Notes: generated from the sequence alone by a model not told the origin. DNA of 64,000 nucleotides from Streptosporangiaceae bacterium (GCA_025964695.1 JAOPYK010000191.1:1-64000); one strand, 5' to 3'. Shown: positions 23,403 through 33,793, numbered from the stretch's first letter. Numbers and translations: made by a program.

Positions 23403-24947
23403 TCAGTTACTTACCTGCGACGACTCCCGCCGGCCGGGGACGATCTTGCGCGACGTCACCCGGGTGTACCGGTCGCGTAGCTCGGGAGTGAAGGCGAGCG
23501 CGGCGGTCAGACAGGCCAGCGGCACGGTCGGCAGGACGTACCTGTAGTCGAACTCGGCCGTCGCCGCCGGGGCCAGGAGCAGCCCGACAGAGGTCATCCA
23601 GGGCAGCAGCGCCGCCCCGCCGAACCTCCGCCAGAGCGGGACCATCCCGCCCAGGCCGATGAGCAGGATGACGCCGAGCAGCGATCCGCGCAGGAACATG
23701 TACTTCTGATAGGTCCGCATGATGGCGCCGAAGGGTTCGACGATCTTCGTGCGGGCGGATCCCTGCTCGTAGCGGACCGCCTCCTGCGAAGCGGTCGCCC
23801 CGCGGCCCATGTTCCAGTTGGGCAGCGGCTTCTCCTTCGTGCCGAAGTTGTACAGCTCGAAGGTCGCGCGGTCCGGGAAGACCGTGCGGTTCCACTGGAA
23901 GGACCGCAGAAAGTCGATTCCCACGGTCTTCAGGTAGTCGCCCGGCTGCGCCATGATCGCCCGCGTGGCGTAGTCGCCGGCGCGCCGGTCCTGGTCGGGG
24001 CCGAAACGCGGGCCCCAGACGCGGTGCAGCGGGGACTCCTGGTCCCACAACACGCTCTGTGAGTACCGCAACGGCTCGTTCTTGCAGAATGGGATGTCCT
24101 CGACCGGCAGGTTCGGGATCTTGTTGCAGTCGGCGAACGCCGAGGCGCGGGCGTAGAGGAAGAGCCCGCTGCTCTGGGTCATCCCCACCTTGCCGTACCA
24201 GCTGTAGAACCAGCCGGAATAGGCGGCCATCGGCAGGCCGCAGAGCGCCACCGTGGCCGCGATGACCCGCCAGCGCACCCGCCGAACCAGCATGAACAGC
24301 ACGAAGGCGACCAGCACCGGCAGGCCGACCGACCGGGTCAGCGCGGCCATGCCGAGGATCAGGCCGACGCACGCGCCGACCTTCCAGGACGGCCGCGGGT
24401 GCCACAGCAGCAGAGTGATCGCCGAGATGATCAAGAAGGTGAACAGCAGGTCGGAGAGGATCAGGTGCTCGAGCTGGATCTCGTAGGCGTCCAGCAGCAC
24501 CGGGACGGTGGCCAGGGTGGCCGCCCAGCCCGGCAGCCCGAACCTCTTGCGCAGCAGGGCGTAGATCATGAGCCCCATCGCCACGCCCATCAGATGCTGC
24601 AGGCTGACGATCAGGGCGAAACTGTGGAAGGGCTTGAGGATCAGCAGGAAGAAGGAGTACCCGTCGGGCCGCAGCGGGTGCGGGTAGGGGTACATCGCCG
24701 CGTGCAGATAGTCGAACGAGTCGTTGAACCACATGGCCGGCCGGTAACCCAGCACCGCGATGATCCTCAGCACCGCGCCGAGTGCGAGCACCGCCGCGAA
24801 CGGCCGATGCCGGCCGACCAGGGCCCAGAAACGGATGCCGCGATCACGCCGGGAGGGAGGGGGCACGGCCTCCTCGGTGGACCGGGGCAGGGGCGCGGTC
24901 GTGACTTCCTTCACAGCCGCGTCCTCGTCGAGTACCTGCCCCGCCAT
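23403..24947 (-). CDS. GT-C fold membrane glycosyltransferase (GT39-like)
   Basis: A 514-residue multi-pass protein. After a charged N-terminal tail, the first loop has MWFNDSFDYLHAAMYPYP, where the acidic residues match the catalytic position of GT39/ArnT-type enzymes. EIQLEHLILSDLLF is a second family-like element, and about ten transmembrane helices follow. ATG at 24947 is preceded by AGGAGG 9 bases away. An ATG eight codons upstream lacks this site. It probably transfers a sugar from a polyprenyl-phosphate donor outside the membrane. It is divergent from the GT2 gene at 25240, which could make that donor. Confidence 0.75.
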   Translation of the reverse strand: MAGQVLDEDAAVKEVTTAPLPRSTEEAVPPPSRRDRGIRFWALVGRHRPFAAVLALGAVLRIIAVLGYRPAMWFNDSFDYLHAAMYPYPHPLRPDGYSFFLLILKPFHSFALIVSLQHLMGVAMGLMIYALLRKRFGLPGWAATLATVPVLLDAYEIQLEHLILSDLLFTFLIISAITLLLWHPRPSWKVGACVGLILGMAALTRSVGLPVLVAFVLFMLVRRVRWRVIAATVALCGLPMAAYSGWFYSWYGKVGMTQSSGLFLYARASAFADCNKIPNLPVEDIPFCKNEPLRYSQSVLWDQESPLHRVWGPRFGPDQDRRAGDYATRAIMAQPGDYLKTVGIDFLRSFQWNRTVFPDRATFELYNFGTKEKPLPNWNMGRGATASQEAVRYEQGSARTKIVEPFGAIMRTYQKYMFLRGSLLGVILLIGLGGMVPLWRRFGGAALLPWMTSVGLLLAPAATAEFDYRYVLPTVPLACLTAALAFTPELRDRYTRVTSRKIVPGRRESSQVSN

Positions 24948-25239
24948 CGACGTGCCTCCTGGATCTTCCATGTTCACCGCAATGTTCACCACGATCCGGC
25001 CCGACCTTTCTGGGCCGCACTGCCCGTATGCTGGTGACTCAGCCTGGCGTCAGAAGGCTGCCCGCCGCTGGCCTTCAGGTTGCAACTTCGCAACACGATT
25101 CGGGCACGCTTCATATGAGTGACCCGCATCACTTGGCCGCAGCAGGCATCATGGGATTGAAACGTGTCGTCTCTCGGATCATGACGAGGTTAGTCGAAAC
25201 CCCCCGAGCGGATATCCGCGGGGTTACAAAGGAGCTCGT
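24948..25239. promoter_or_regulatory. Divergent promoter region with leader hairpin
   Basis: About 290 bp between two divergent glycosyltransferase genes. Close to the rightward start, AACCCC (25198-25203) and GGGGTT (25220-25225) enclose GCGGA/TCCGC, forming a bulged hairpin that ends a few bases before the ribosome-binding site AAAGGAG (25228-25234). It could modulate translation of the GT2 gene. No small gene is evident. Confidence 0.4.
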
Positions 25240-26532
25240 GTGGAACTCTCCGTGGTGATGCCTTGCCTTAATGAGGCTGAGACGGTTGAGACCTGTGTCC
25301 GCAAGACGATCGCCTTCTTCGAGGAGCAGGGTATCGACGGCGAGGTGATCATCGCCGACAACGGCAGCACGGATGGCAGCCAGCAGCTGGCCCGTGACGC
25401 CGGTGCCCGGGTGGTCGCGGTCTCCGACAAGGGTTACGGCAACGCCCTGATGGGCGGCATCCGGGCGGCGCGCGCGCCCTTCGTGGCGATGGGCGACGCC
25501 GACGACTCCTATGACTTCGCGACGCTGGGGCCCTTCCTGGCGGAACTGCGGGACGGCGCCGACCTGGTCATGGGCAACCGCTTCAAGGGCGGTATCGCGC
25601 CGGGAGCCATGCCGCCGCTGCACCGGTACCTGGGCAACCCGGTGCTGAGCTTCGTCGGGCGGCTGTTCTTCGGCAGCAAGATCGGTGACTTTCACTGTGG
25701 CCTGCGGGCGTTCCGCAAGGAGTCGATCCTGCGACTGGGCCTGCAGACCGGTGGCATGGAGTTCGCCAGCGAAATGGTGGTGAAGGCCACACTCGCCCGA
25801 TACGACATTCGTGAGGTGCCGACCACGCTCTCGCCGGATGGGCGGACGCGTGCGCCGCATCTGAGCACCTGGCGAGACGGCTGGCGTCATCTACGATTCC
25901 TCATGCTCTACAGCCCCCGATGGCTATTCCTGATCCCGGGTCTGCTTCTTATGACGCTTGGACTGGTCTCCGGGGTTGCGCTGTCCTTCACTACTGTCCG
26001 GGTCGGGGACATCGCTTTCGGCGTCGACACCCTGGTGGGTGCCTCCGCGATGATGGTGATCGGCTTCCAGGCCGTGGTGTTCGCCCTGCTCACCAAGGTC
26101 TATGCGATGGAGGAGGGTTTCCTCCCGCACGACAAGCGGGTCCAAAAGATCATCGACTGGTGGAGCCTCGAGCGGGGCCTGGTCCTGGGCGGCCTGCTCG
26201 CCCTGGCCGGTCTCGGTGGCCTGGTGGCCTCGCTCATGCACTGGCGGGGCAACCACTTCGGTGAGCTCGACCCGCTGCACTCCCTCCGCCTGGTCGTGCC
26301 GTCCGCCACCGCGCTGATGATCAGTCTCCAGGCGGTGTTCGGCTCGCTGTTCATCAGCATCCTGGGCATCCGGCGCCGTCAGCACCCGCCGCTGACCGAC
26401 GCGGCCGACGAGGCCGCCGACGTGATCGACGCGGCGGCGTACGCGGTCGCGGCGGAGGGCCCGGCCGAGAGGTCCGACGAGAAGGCCGACGAGAAGGCTG
26501 AGGACAAAGCGGACGAGAGCACCGCCCGCTGA
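25240..26532 (+). CDS. Family 2 glycosyltransferase, DPM1/DPMS-like with C-terminal membrane domain
   Basis: A 430-residue protein. The GT2 domain (residues 1 to about 220) starts ELSVVMPCLNEAETVETCV and has IIADNGSTDGS and the metal-binding MGDADDSYD. The order resembles dolichol/polyprenyl-phosphate mannose or glucose synthases. Residues about 225-380 contain four hydrophobic segments. The tail is Asp/Glu/Lys-rich (DEKADEKAEDKADES) and cytoplasmic. GTG at 25240 follows AAAGGAG. Likely product: a polyprenyl-phosphate sugar feeding nearby GT-C enzymes or Pmt. A 16-bp palindrome at 26542-26557 (GCCCGGCC/GGCCGGGC) follows the stop. Confidence 0.83.
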   Translation: MELSVVMPCLNEAETVETCVRKTIAFFEEQGIDGEVIIADNGSTDGSQQLARDAGARVVAVSDKGYGNALMGGIRAARAPFVAMGDADDSYDFATLGPFLAELRDGADLVMGNRFKGGIAPGAMPPLHRYLGNPVLSFVGRLFFGSKIGDFHCGLRAFRKESILRLGLQTGGMEFASEMVVKATLARYDIREVPTTLSPDGRTRAPHLSTWRDGWRHLRFLMLYSPRWLFLIPGLLLMTLGLVSGVALSFTTVRVGDIAFGVDTLVGASAMMVIGFQAVVFALLTKVYAMEEGFLPHDKRVQKIIDWWSLERGLVLGGLLALAGLGGLVASLMHWRGNHFGELDPLHSLRLVVPSATALMISLQAVFGSLFISILGIRRRQHPPLTDAADEAADVIDAAAYAVAAEGPAERSDEKADEKAEDKADESTAR

Positions 26533-26609
26533 CATCGCTCGGCCCGGCCGGCCGGGCGTACGGGTGTTAATGGCGCGAGCCAGGGCGCGAAGCCCTCTAC
26601 CCTGGACGC

Positions 26610-28427
26610 ATGTCCTTGTTGAACTCTCAGCCGAGCCGGAACATCTTGACGGCGGTCGCCTGGCCGTACGCCAACGGCCCCCGCCACATCGGGCACGTCT
26701 CCGGTTTCGGGGTTCCGTCCGACGTCTTCAGCCGCTACCAGCGGATGGTGGGCAACAAGGTCCTCATGGTCAGCGGCACCGACGAGCACGGCACGCCGAT
26801 CCAGGTGCAGGCCGACAAGGAGGGCGTCACCGCCCGCGAGCTCGCCGACCGCTACAACCTGGTGATCGCCAAGGATCTGCAGGGCCTCGGCCTGTCGTAC
26901 GACCTGTTCACCAGGACCACGACGCGTAACCACTACGCGGTCGTACAGGAGCTGTTCCTCGGGCTCTACAAGAACGGCTACATCTTCCCCAAGACGACGC
27001 TGGGCGCGATCTCGCCGTCCACCGGCCGTACGCTGCCCGACCGCTACGTGGAGGGCACCTGCCCCATCTGCGGGTACGACGGGGCCCGTGGTGACCAGTG
27101 CGACAACTGCGGCAACCAGCTCGACCCGATCCAGCTGATCAACCCCCGGTCGCGGATCAACGGCGAAGTCCCGAAGTTCGTCGAGACCGAGCACTTCATG
27201 CTGGACCTGGGGGCCTTCACCGAATCCCTCGGCTCGTGGCTGCAGACCAAGCAGGGCGACTGGCGGCCCAACGTGCTGAAGTTCTCGATGAACCTGCTGG
27301 ACGAGCTGCGGCCGAGGGCGATCAGCAGAGATCTCGACTGGGGCGTCCCCATCCCGCTGGAAGGCTGGCGGGATCAGCCCAACAAGCGGCTGTACGTCTG
27401 GTTCGACGCGGTCATCGGCTATCTGTCGGCCTCGATCGAGTGGGCCCGCCGCAGCGGCGACCCGGAAGCCTGGCGTGCCTGGTGGCAGAATGACAGCGCC
27501 GAGTCGTACTACTTCATGGGCAAGGACAACATCGTCTTTCACTCCGAGATCTGGCCGGCCATGCTGCTCGGCTACAGCGGGCAGGGGGACAGCGGCGGGA
27601 CACCCGGCTCGCTGGGGCGGCTCGCCCTGCCCAACGAGGTGGTCTCCAGCGAATTCCTCACCATGGAGGGCCGCAAGTTCTCCTCCTCCCGGTCCGTCGT
27701 GATCTACGTACGGGACTTCCTGGAGCGCTACGACGCCGATTCGCTGCGCTACTACATCTCGGCCGCCGGTCCCGAGACCCAGGACACCGACTTCACCTGG
27801 AGCGAGTTCGTCCGCCGCAACAACGACGAACTCGTCGCGGCCTGGGGCAACCTGGTCAACCGGGCGGTCTCCTTCGCGGCCAAGAACATCGGTTCCATCC
27901 CCGCCGCCGGTGACCTGACCGACTCCGACCACGCGGTGCTGGAGGCCTCCCGCAAGGCGTTCGACGTGATCGGCGCCGAGCTGGGCCGGTCCCGCTTCAA
28001 GAACGCCATCCAGGAGAGCATGCGGGTCGTCGCCGAGGCCAACAAGTACCTCTCCGATCAGGCCCCCTGGAAGCTGCGCACCGAGGACCCGGAACGCATG
28101 AAGACGATCCTGCACGTGGCGCTGCAGCTCATCGACGACGCCAAGACCCTGCTCACGCCGTTCTTGCCGGTCTCCTCGCAGAAGGTGTACGAGATGCTGG
28201 GCGGCACCGGGGTCTGGAGCGGGATGCCGTCCCTGGAGACGGTCTCCGAGGAGGGCGGGCCGGACTACCAGATACTCGGCGGGTCCTACGACACGGCCGC
28301 GGCCGTCTGGGAGTCCCGCCGGATCCTGCCCGGCACCCCGCTGGCGCCGCCGACCCCGCTGTTCACCAAGCTCGACCCGTCCGTGGTGGATGAGGAACTG
28401 GCGCGTCTGGAGAGCAACGGGCAGTGA
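26610..28427 (+). CDS. metG: Methionyl-tRNA synthetase
   Basis: A 605-residue class I aminoacyl-tRNA synthetase charging tRNA-Met. The HIGH signature is HIGH at residues 26-29; the KMSKS loop is the variant KFSSS at 356-360. One zinc knuckle is visible (CPIC 151-154, CDNC 164-167), and [15 protein letters not shown] and [15 protein letters not shown] are catalytic-core motifs. There is no C-terminal EMAP-like domain, as in many actinobacteria. TACCCT about 6-11 bases before the ATG and no ribosome-binding site suggest a leaderless mRNA. The tatD start overlaps its stop. Confidence 0.97.
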   Translation: MSLLNSQPSRNILTAVAWPYANGPRHIGHVSGFGVPSDVFSRYQRMVGNKVLMVSGTDEHGTPIQVQADKEGVTARELADRYNLVIAKDLQGLGLSYDLFTRTTTRNHYAVVQELFLGLYKNGYIFPKTTLGAISPSTGRTLPDRYVEGTCPICGYDGARGDQCDNCGNQLDPIQLINPRSRINGEVPKFVETEHFMLDLGAFTESLGSWLQTKQGDWRPNVLKFSMNLLDELRPRAISRDLDWGVPIPLEGWRDQPNKRLYVWFDAVIGYLSASIEWARRSGDPEAWRAWWQNDSAESYYFMGKDNIVFHSEIWPAMLLGYSGQGDSGGTPGSLGRLALPNEVVSSEFLTMEGRKFSSSRSVVIYVRDFLERYDADSLRYYISAAGPETQDTDFTWSEFVRRNNDELVAAWGNLVNRAVSFAAKNIGSIPAAGDLTDSDHAVLEASRKAFDVIGAELGRSRFKNAIQESMRVVAEANKYLSDQAPWKLRTEDPERMKTILHVALQLIDDAKTLLTPFLPVSSQKVYEMLGGTGVWSGMPSLETVSEEGGPDYQILGGSYDTAAAVWESRRILPGTPLAPPTPLFTKLDPSVVDEELARLESNGQ

Positions 28428-29242
28428 GAACGGACGGAAAGCAGCCGACCTCTTTTCCCCCGCTGCCCGAGGCGCTGCCGGTCGACGTGTTCGACAGCCA
28501 CTGCCATCTCGACATGCTCGAGATCCCGGTGCCGCGGGCCGTGGCCGCGGCGCACGCGGTGGGAGTACGACGGCTCCTCACGATCGGATGTGACCTGAAG
28601 TCCTCGCGCTGGGGCACGGAGGCGGCCCGGGACCACGGTGACGTGTTCGCGGGCGTGGCCATCCACCCCAACGAGACCACCGCGTTGCGCGACGACGTCC
28701 TGGACGACATCGCGGAACTGGCCGTGCTGCCCCAGGTGCGGGCCATCGGCGAGACCGGCCTGGACTACTACCGTGACTGGGCGGGCATCGAGGACCAGCA
28801 GCGCTCGTTCCGCGCGCACATCGAGATCGCCAAGCGCACCGGCAAGACCCTGGTCATCCATGATCGGGAAGCCCATGACGACGTGCTGCGGATTCTCCGG
28901 GAGGAGGGGGCCCCGGAGAAGGTGGTCTTCCACTGCTTCTCGGGCGACGCCGCGATGGCCGGGGTCTGCGCCGACCAGGGCTATGTGATGAGCTTCGCAG
29001 GCAACGTCACGTTCAAGAACGCCGGCCCGCTGCGGGAGGCGTTGAAGGTCGCACCGCTGGACCTGCTGCTGGTCGAGACCGACGCGCCCTTCCTGACCCC
29101 GATGCCGTATCGGGGTAAGCCGAATTCCTCCTATTTGATTCCGCTGACGGTCCGTTGCATGGCCGAGGTCAAGGGCGCTGACCTGGCCGAACTCTGCACC
29201 GCCATCTCCGCTACCGGAGCCCGGCTTTTCGGCCCCTGGTGA
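28424..29242 (+). CDS. tatD: TatD-family metal-dependent deoxyribonuclease
   Basis: A 272-residue TIM-barrel hydrolase. Metal-binding motifs are FDSHCHLD near the N-terminus, [21 protein letters not shown] (Glu ligand), [18 protein letters not shown], and [20 protein letters not shown]. TatD enzymes are 3'-5' exo- or endonucleases. GTG at 28424 overlaps the TGA of metG in a GTGA arrangement, so the genes are translationally coupled, as in mycobacteria (Rv1007c/Rv1008 neighbourhood). Confidence 0.94.
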   Translation: MRTDGKQPTSFPPLPEALPVDVFDSHCHLDMLEIPVPRAVAAAHAVGVRRLLTIGCDLKSSRWGTEAARDHGDVFAGVAIHPNETTALRDDVLDDIAELAVLPQVRAIGETGLDYYRDWAGIEDQQRSFRAHIEIAKRTGKTLVIHDREAHDDVLRILREEGAPEKVVFHCFSGDAAMAGVCADQGYVMSFAGNVTFKNAGPLREALKVAPLDLLLVETDAPFLTPMPYRGKPNSSYLIPLTVRCMAEVKGADLAELCTAISATGARLFGPW

Positions 29243-29538
29243 CCCGGTTCACAACATGATCATCACCGTACGCAGCCGCATCCGCCGATCCTGGACCACC
29301 TACCGCTGAGAAGGCCGCCCCCGACGACGCCGCCGGCGAGATCGAAGAGCCGTCCACGACGGTCTTCTGGCGAGCTTTCTCTGCAGACCTTGGCGAGGGC
29401 GGGTTCATGAGATCCCAGAGCCGCACGAGATCGGGACGCGTAGTCGCCGCGACGCTGGCTGATCTGCTCAGGGTCGCGGCACGGACCGTGGTCGGTCTGC
29501 AGCGAGCATCCGTCCGGCTGAGCTGCGACACTGATCCC
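29243..29538. other. tatD-ksgA intergenic gap where rpfB is expected
   Basis: About 300 bp without a recognisable gene. In mycobacteria and many other actinobacteria rpfB (resuscitation-promoting factor) lies here; no transglycosylase-like, G5 or DUF348 sequence can be read in any frame. A rightward frame from 29407 is open into ksgA but its upstream part is Arg/Ser-rich and unlike KsgA. Confidence 0.5.
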
Positions 29539-30432
29539 GTGGGGGACACTTCGGGACTACTCGGCCCGGCTGAGATACGGGAGCTGGCCGCCCGGCTGGG
29601 GATCAGGCCGACCAAGACACTCGGGCAGAACTTCGTGATCGACGCGAACATCGTGCGGCGGATCGTGCGCGCGGCCGAGCTGGACCCCGGTGAAGTGGCC
29701 ATCGAGGTCGGCCCGGGCCTGGGTTCGCTCACCCTCGGCCTGCTGCCGGCCGTACGGCGGCTCGTCGCGATCGAGGTCGACCCGCCACTGGCCGAGGAGC
29801 TGCCTCGCACGGTGGCCGCCCGGGCGCCCGAGCTGGCGGACCGGCTCGAGGTTCTGCGCGCCGACGCGCTGCGGATCTCCTCCATCCCCGGTCCCGAACC
29901 CACCGCGCTCGTCGCGAACCTCCCGTACAACGTGGCGGTCCCTGTCGTGCTGCATCTGCTGGCGCTGCTGCCCTCGCTGCGGCACGGGCTGGTGATGGTG
30001 CAGGCCGAGGTCGCGGACCGGCTCACGGCCCCGCCGGGAAGCAAGATCTATGGGGTGCCCTCGGTGAAGATGGCCTGGTACGCCGAGGCGCGCCGGGCCG
30101 GGCCGGTCGGCCGGTCGGTCTTCTGGCCAGCTCCCAAGGTGGACTCGGGCCTGGTGGCCTTCACCCGCCGCGAGCCACCGGTGACCAGTGCCCCCCGCGC
30201 CGAGGTGTTCAAGGCCATCGACGCCGCCTTCGCCCAACGGCGCAAGACGCTGCGAGCCGCACTGGCCGGCTGGGCCGGCTCCCCGGCCGCCGCGGAGGAG
30301 GCGTTGCGCGCCGCCGGCGTCGACCCGTCCGCCCGGGGTGAGGCCATCGACGTGACCGCCTTCGCCCGCATCGCCGAACACCGCCCTCCCGAGGGATCGG
30401 CATCGGCGGCGACGTACGATCTCCGGCTGTGA
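29539..30432 (+). CDS. rsmA: 16S rRNA dimethyladenosine transferase KsgA/RsmA
   Basis: A 297-residue methyltransferase dimethylating A1518/A1519 of 16S rRNA. Motifs: [36 protein letters not shown] (SAM site), [14 protein letters not shown], the catalytic [14 protein letters not shown] (NLPY), and [15 protein letters not shown]. The GTG at 29539 ([20 protein letters not shown]) gives the family-typical start. No ribosome-binding site is visible, which suits a leaderless transcript. The stop overlaps the GTG start of ispE. Confidence 0.95.
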   Translation: MGDTSGLLGPAEIRELAARLGIRPTKTLGQNFVIDANIVRRIVRAAELDPGEVAIEVGPGLGSLTLGLLPAVRRLVAIEVDPPLAEELPRTVAARAPELADRLEVLRADALRISSIPGPEPTALVANLPYNVAVPVVLHLLALLPSLRHGLVMVQAEVADRLTAPPGSKIYGVPSVKMAWYAEARRAGPVGRSVFWPAPKVDSGLVAFTRREPPVTSAPRAEVFKAIDAAFAQRRKTLRAALAGWAGSPAAAEEALRAAGVDPSARGEAIDVTAFARIAEHRPPEGSASAATYDLRL

Positions 30433-31340
30433 CCAGTGTGACGGTACGGGTGCCAGCGAAGGTCAATCTTCAGCTCGGGGTGGGGCCCCTCCGCGACGAC
30501 GGCTATCACGACCTCGTCAACGTCTTCCACGCCGTGTCCCTGTTCGACGAGGTGACCGCGGCCCCGGCCGGCCGCCTCCAGGTCATGGTGGAGGGCGAGT
30601 CCATCGAGGGAGTGCCCACCGACGGCGACAACCTGGCGGCCAAGGCGGCCCGGCTGCTGGCCGAGCGGATCGGGGTGAGGCCCTCAGTGGCGCTGCGGAT
30701 CCGCAAGTCGATCCCGGTGGCCGGCGGAATGGCCGGTGGCAGCGCCGACGCGGCCGCGGCTTTGGTCGCCTGCAACGAGCTGTGGCAGGCCGGGTTCCGC
30801 CGGGAGGACCTGATGGAACTGGCCGCGATCCTGGGCAGCGACGTGCCGTTCGCGCTGCTCGGCGGCACTGCGGTCGGGGTGGGGCGGGGTGAGCGGCTGA
30901 CCTCGGCCCTGGTCCGCGGGCGCTTTCACTGGGTCATCGCCTACGCGGACGGCGGGCTGTCCACCCCGGCCGTTTACGCCGAGTGCGACCGGATCCGCGG
31001 TGCCAACGAGGAGCGGGTCGCCTGGCCGCGGGCCTCCGACGACCTGATGGCCGCGCTGGCGAGCGGTGACGCGCACGCGCTCGGCGGCGTGCTGAGCAAC
31101 GATCTGCAGCCCGCGGCGCTCGCGTTGCGTCCGTCGCTGCGCCGCACCCTCACCGCGGGTCGGGACTTCGGCGCGCTCGGGGCCATGGTCTCCGGCTCCG
31201 GGCCGACCTGCGCGTTCCTCGCCGAGTCCGAGGCGGACGCCCTCGATCTCGCGGTCGCCCTGTCGGAGGTCGACGTGGTCCGGTCGATCGCCCAGGTGTA
31301 CGGACCCGTGCACGGCGCCACCATCACCGAGAGCCACTAG
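30429..31340 (+). CDS. ispE: 4-diphosphocytidyl-2-C-methyl-D-erythritol kinase
   Basis: A 303-residue GHMP kinase, fourth step of the MEP isoprenoid pathway. The N-terminus [20 protein letters not shown] carries the catalytic Lys region. The phosphate loop is [19 protein letters not shown], and the third motif is [19 protein letters not shown] at 30429 overlaps the rsmA stop (GTGA), giving a coupled rsmA-ispE pair as in mycobacteria. The ABC-F gene starts 14 bp downstream. Confidence 0.96.
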   Translation: MTSVTVRVPAKVNLQLGVGPLRDDGYHDLVNVFHAVSLFDEVTAAPAGRLQVMVEGESIEGVPTDGDNLAAKAARLLAERIGVRPSVALRIRKSIPVAGGMAGGSADAAAALVACNELWQAGFRREDLMELAAILGSDVPFALLGGTAVGVGRGERLTSALVRGRFHWVIAYADGGLSTPAVYAECDRIRGANEERVAWPRASDDLMAALASGDAHALGGVLSNDLQPAALALRPSLRRTLTAGRDFGALGAMVSGSGPTCAFLAESEADALDLAVALSEVDVVRSIAQVYGPVHGATITESH

Positions 31341-31353
31341 CCTTGATGACGTC

Positions 31354-33141
31354 GTGAATCTGATCAATCTTGAGAACGTCAGCAAGGCCTACGGGCCCGC
31401 GCCGCTGCTCGACTCCATCTCCCTCGGAGTGGAGGAGGGCGAGCGGATCGGGGTCGTCGGGCTCAACGGCGGCGGCAAGAGCACCCTCATCTCGATCATC
31501 GCCAAGGACGTGGGACCGGACGACGGCAGGGTCACCCATTCCCGCGGTCTGCGGATCGGCGTGCTGGCTCAGCGGGACGAGTTCCCCGACGGCGCCACCG
31601 TCCGCGAACTCGTCCTCGGGGACCGTTCCGAGCACGAGTGGGCGGGCGACACCCGGATCCGGGAGATCCTCTCCGGACTGCTGGGCGATCTGGACCTGGA
31701 CGCCCCGGTCGCCGGGATGTCGGGCGGCGAGCGCCGCCGGGTGGCCCTGTCCCGGCTGCTGGTGCCCGAGACCGAGCTGCTGGTGCTCGACGAGCCCACC
31801 AACCACCTCGACCTCGAGGCGATCGCCTGGCTGGCCGGCCATCTGAGGTCCCGCAAGAGCGCACTGATCGTCGTCACTCACGACCGCTGGTTCCTGGACG
31901 AGGCCACCGAGCGCACATGGGAGGTCGTCGACGGACAAGTCCAGCGCTACGAGGGCGGCTACTCGGCGTACGTCCTGGCCAAGGCCGAGCGGGCCCGCAT
32001 CGCCGCCTCCACCGAGGAGAAGCGGCAGAACCTGCTGCGCAAGGAGCTGGCCTGGCTGCGGCGTGGTCCGCAGGCTCGCAGTACCAAGCCGAAGTTCCGG
32101 GTCGACGCGGCGCAGGCACTGATCGCCGATGTGCCGCCGCTGCGCGACAAGGTGGAGCTCACCAGCTTCGCGACCGCCCGCCTCGGCAAGACCGTGTACG
32201 ACCTCGAGAACGTGAGCGTACGGCTCGGCGATCGCGAGATCTTCCAGCGGCTGACCTGGCAGCTCGGGCCGGGAGACCGGATCGGCATCGTCGGCGTCAA
32301 CGGCAGCGGCAAGAGCACGCTGCTGCGGCTGCTCGACGGCGTGGTCACCCCCGGGTCCGGCCGGATCGTGCGCGGCAAGACCGTGCAGCTCGCCCATCTG
32401 TCCCAGGACCTGGAGGAGCTCGACCCCACCCGGCGGGTGCTGGAGTCGGTCGAGGAGATCAAGCGCCGCATCACGGTCGGCAAGCGTGACTGGACCGCAG
32501 GTCAGCTGCTCGAACGGCTCGGCTTCCGCGGTGACGCGCAATGGACCCCGGTCGGCGACCTGTCCGGTGGCGAGCGGCGCAGGCTCCAGCTGCTCCGCCT
32601 GCTCATGTCCGAGCCCAACGTGCTCCTGCTGGACGAGCCGACCAACGACCTCGACATCGAGACGCTCACCGAGCTGGAGGATCTGCTCGACGGCTGGCCC
32701 GGCACCCTGGTGGTGGTCAGTCACGACCGTTACTTCCTGGAGCGGATCACCGACAACGTCTTCGGGCTGCTCGGCGACGGCGGGCTGCGGATGCTGCCCG
32801 GCGGCGTCGAGGAGTACCTGGCCCGTCGCGCCGCCGACGACGCCGGTACGGGGCTGAGCGGTACCCCGCGGGTGTCCGCGCCGGCCGCACGGGGTACCGG
32901 GCAGGCCAAGCCCGCCTCGCGCGGCACCGGCCAGGACTGGAAGGCGAAGAAGGAGCTCGACAGGCTGGAGCGGCGGCTGGAGAAGCTGACCGCCCGGGAG
33001 GGCGAACTGCACGAGCTGCTGGCCGCCCACGCCACCGACTACGAAAAGCTCCTGGCCTTCAACGAAGAGCTCAAGTCGGTCGCGGCCGAACGTGAGCAGG
33101 TCGAAGATGACTGGCTCGACCTCGCCGACGACCTCGGCTGA
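31354..33141 (+). CDS. ABC-F family ATPase (ribosome-associated, Uup-like)
   Basis: A 595-residue soluble protein with two ABC domains and no membrane segments. First Walker A is GVVGLNGGGKST, first signature MSGGERRRVALSRLL, first Walker B LLVLDEPTNHLD. Second Walker A is GIVGVNGSGKST, signature LSGGERRRLQLLRLL, Walker B LLLDEPTNDLD. A basic interdomain linker and a C-terminal coiled coil (KKELDRLERRLEKLTAREGE) are typical of ABC-F translation factors of the Uup/TlrC type. Housekeeping translation function is likely; antibiotic protection cannot be excluded. GTG start 14 bp after ispE. Confidence 0.92.
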   Translation: MNLINLENVSKAYGPAPLLDSISLGVEEGERIGVVGLNGGGKSTLISIIAKDVGPDDGRVTHSRGLRIGVLAQRDEFPDGATVRELVLGDRSEHEWAGDTRIREILSGLLGDLDLDAPVAGMSGGERRRVALSRLLVPETELLVLDEPTNHLDLEAIAWLAGHLRSRKSALIVVTHDRWFLDEATERTWEVVDGQVQRYEGGYSAYVLAKAERARIAASTEEKRQNLLRKELAWLRRGPQARSTKPKFRVDAAQALIADVPPLRDKVELTSFATARLGKTVYDLENVSVRLGDREIFQRLTWQLGPGDRIGIVGVNGSGKSTLLRLLDGVVTPGSGRIVRGKTVQLAHLSQDLEELDPTRRVLESVEEIKRRITVGKRDWTAGQLLERLGFRGDAQWTPVGDLSGGERRRLQLLRLLMSEPNVLLLDEPTNDLDIETLTELEDLLDGWPGTLVVVSHDRYFLERITDNVFGLLGDGGLRMLPGGVEEYLARRAADDAGTGLSGTPRVSAPAARGTGQAKPASRGTGQDWKAKKELDRLERRLEKLTAREGELHELLAAHATDYEKLLAFNEELKSVAAEREQVEDDWLDLADDLG

Positions 33142-33259
33142 CCCGCTCTCATGGCGTGACGCTCCGAGAGCCGATCAAGATCACCGGTACCGAACGCGGC
33201 GACGCCTCACCCTGGAGCGCCACCGGCAGACTCACAGATCCTTCCGTCGTCCGGCACGG

Positions 33260-33793
33260 TCACGAAGGCCGGACGGTCGGATCAGACCAGGCCCGGCCGC
33301 TCGCGTCGGCGTCGAAGGGGATCAGCAGGCTGCGCAGCAGCACCGTGAGGTCGTCCCGCTGGGTGGCGCTGAGCGCGCCGAGAAGCTCGTGCTCGCGGTC
33401 GATGAGATCGGTGAGCGCCGCGTCGACCCGGGTCCTGCCCGCGGCGGTCAGCCGCACCAGCACGCCGCGTTTGTCCTGCGGGTCCGGGTGGCGCTGGACG
33501 AGCCCGGCGGCCTGCAGACGGTCGATCCGGTTGGTCATGGTGCCCGAGGTGACGAGGGTTGCGCGCAGCAGCTGACCCGGGCTCAACTGGTAGGGCTCGC
33601 CGGCCCGGCGCAACGCGGTGAGCACGTCGAACTCCCATGACTCCACCTGGTGGACGGTGAAGACCGCCCGCCGGGCGCGGTCGAGGTGCCTGGCGAGCCG
33701 GGAGACCCGGCTGAGGACGTGCAGCGGCTCGACGTCGAGATCCGGACGTTCCACGCGCCAGGCCGCGACCAGCCGGTCTACTTCGTCCTCCAT
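33260..33793 (-). CDS. tamR: MarR-family regulator, TamR-like
   Basis: A 177-residue winged-helix repressor. The N-terminal dimer helices are followed by QVESWEFDVLTALRRAGEPY, the recognition region LLRATLVTSGTMTNRIDRLQ, and the wing RHPDPQDKRGVLVRLTAAGR. ATG at 33793 has GGAGG 8 bases upstream; upstream in-frame starts would overlap the operators. It is divergent from a trans-aconitate methyltransferase gene, the arrangement of Streptomyces tamR-tam, where TamR senses trans-aconitate and related acids. Two operator-like repeats lie between the genes. MarR membership is certain; orthology to TamR is inferred from context. Confidence 0.82.
   Translation of the reverse strand: MEDEVDRLVAAWRVERPDLDVEPLHVLSRVSRLARHLDRARRAVFTVHQVESWEFDVLTALRRAGEPYQLSPGQLLRATLVTSGTMTNRIDRLQAAGLVQRHPDPQDKRGVLVRLTAAGRTRVDAALTDLIDREHELLGALSATQRDDLTVLLRSLLIPFDADASGRAWSDPTVRPS

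Noticed and set aside
26379-28115. Long leftward open frame opposite metG
   Set aside because: It mirrors the codon structure of metG and the preceding gene and has no motif of its own; the same holds for the long antisense frames over asnO, the ABC-F gene, glmU and the ATP-grasp fusion.
29407-29538. N-terminal extension of RsmA from 29407
   Set aside because: The added 44 residues are Arg/Ser-rich and unlike the family; the GTG at 29539 gives the expected N-terminus.
31354-33141. Antibiotic-resistance ABC-F
   Set aside because: Position in the conserved rsmA-ispE block favours a housekeeping translation factor; no biosynthetic cluster adjoins.
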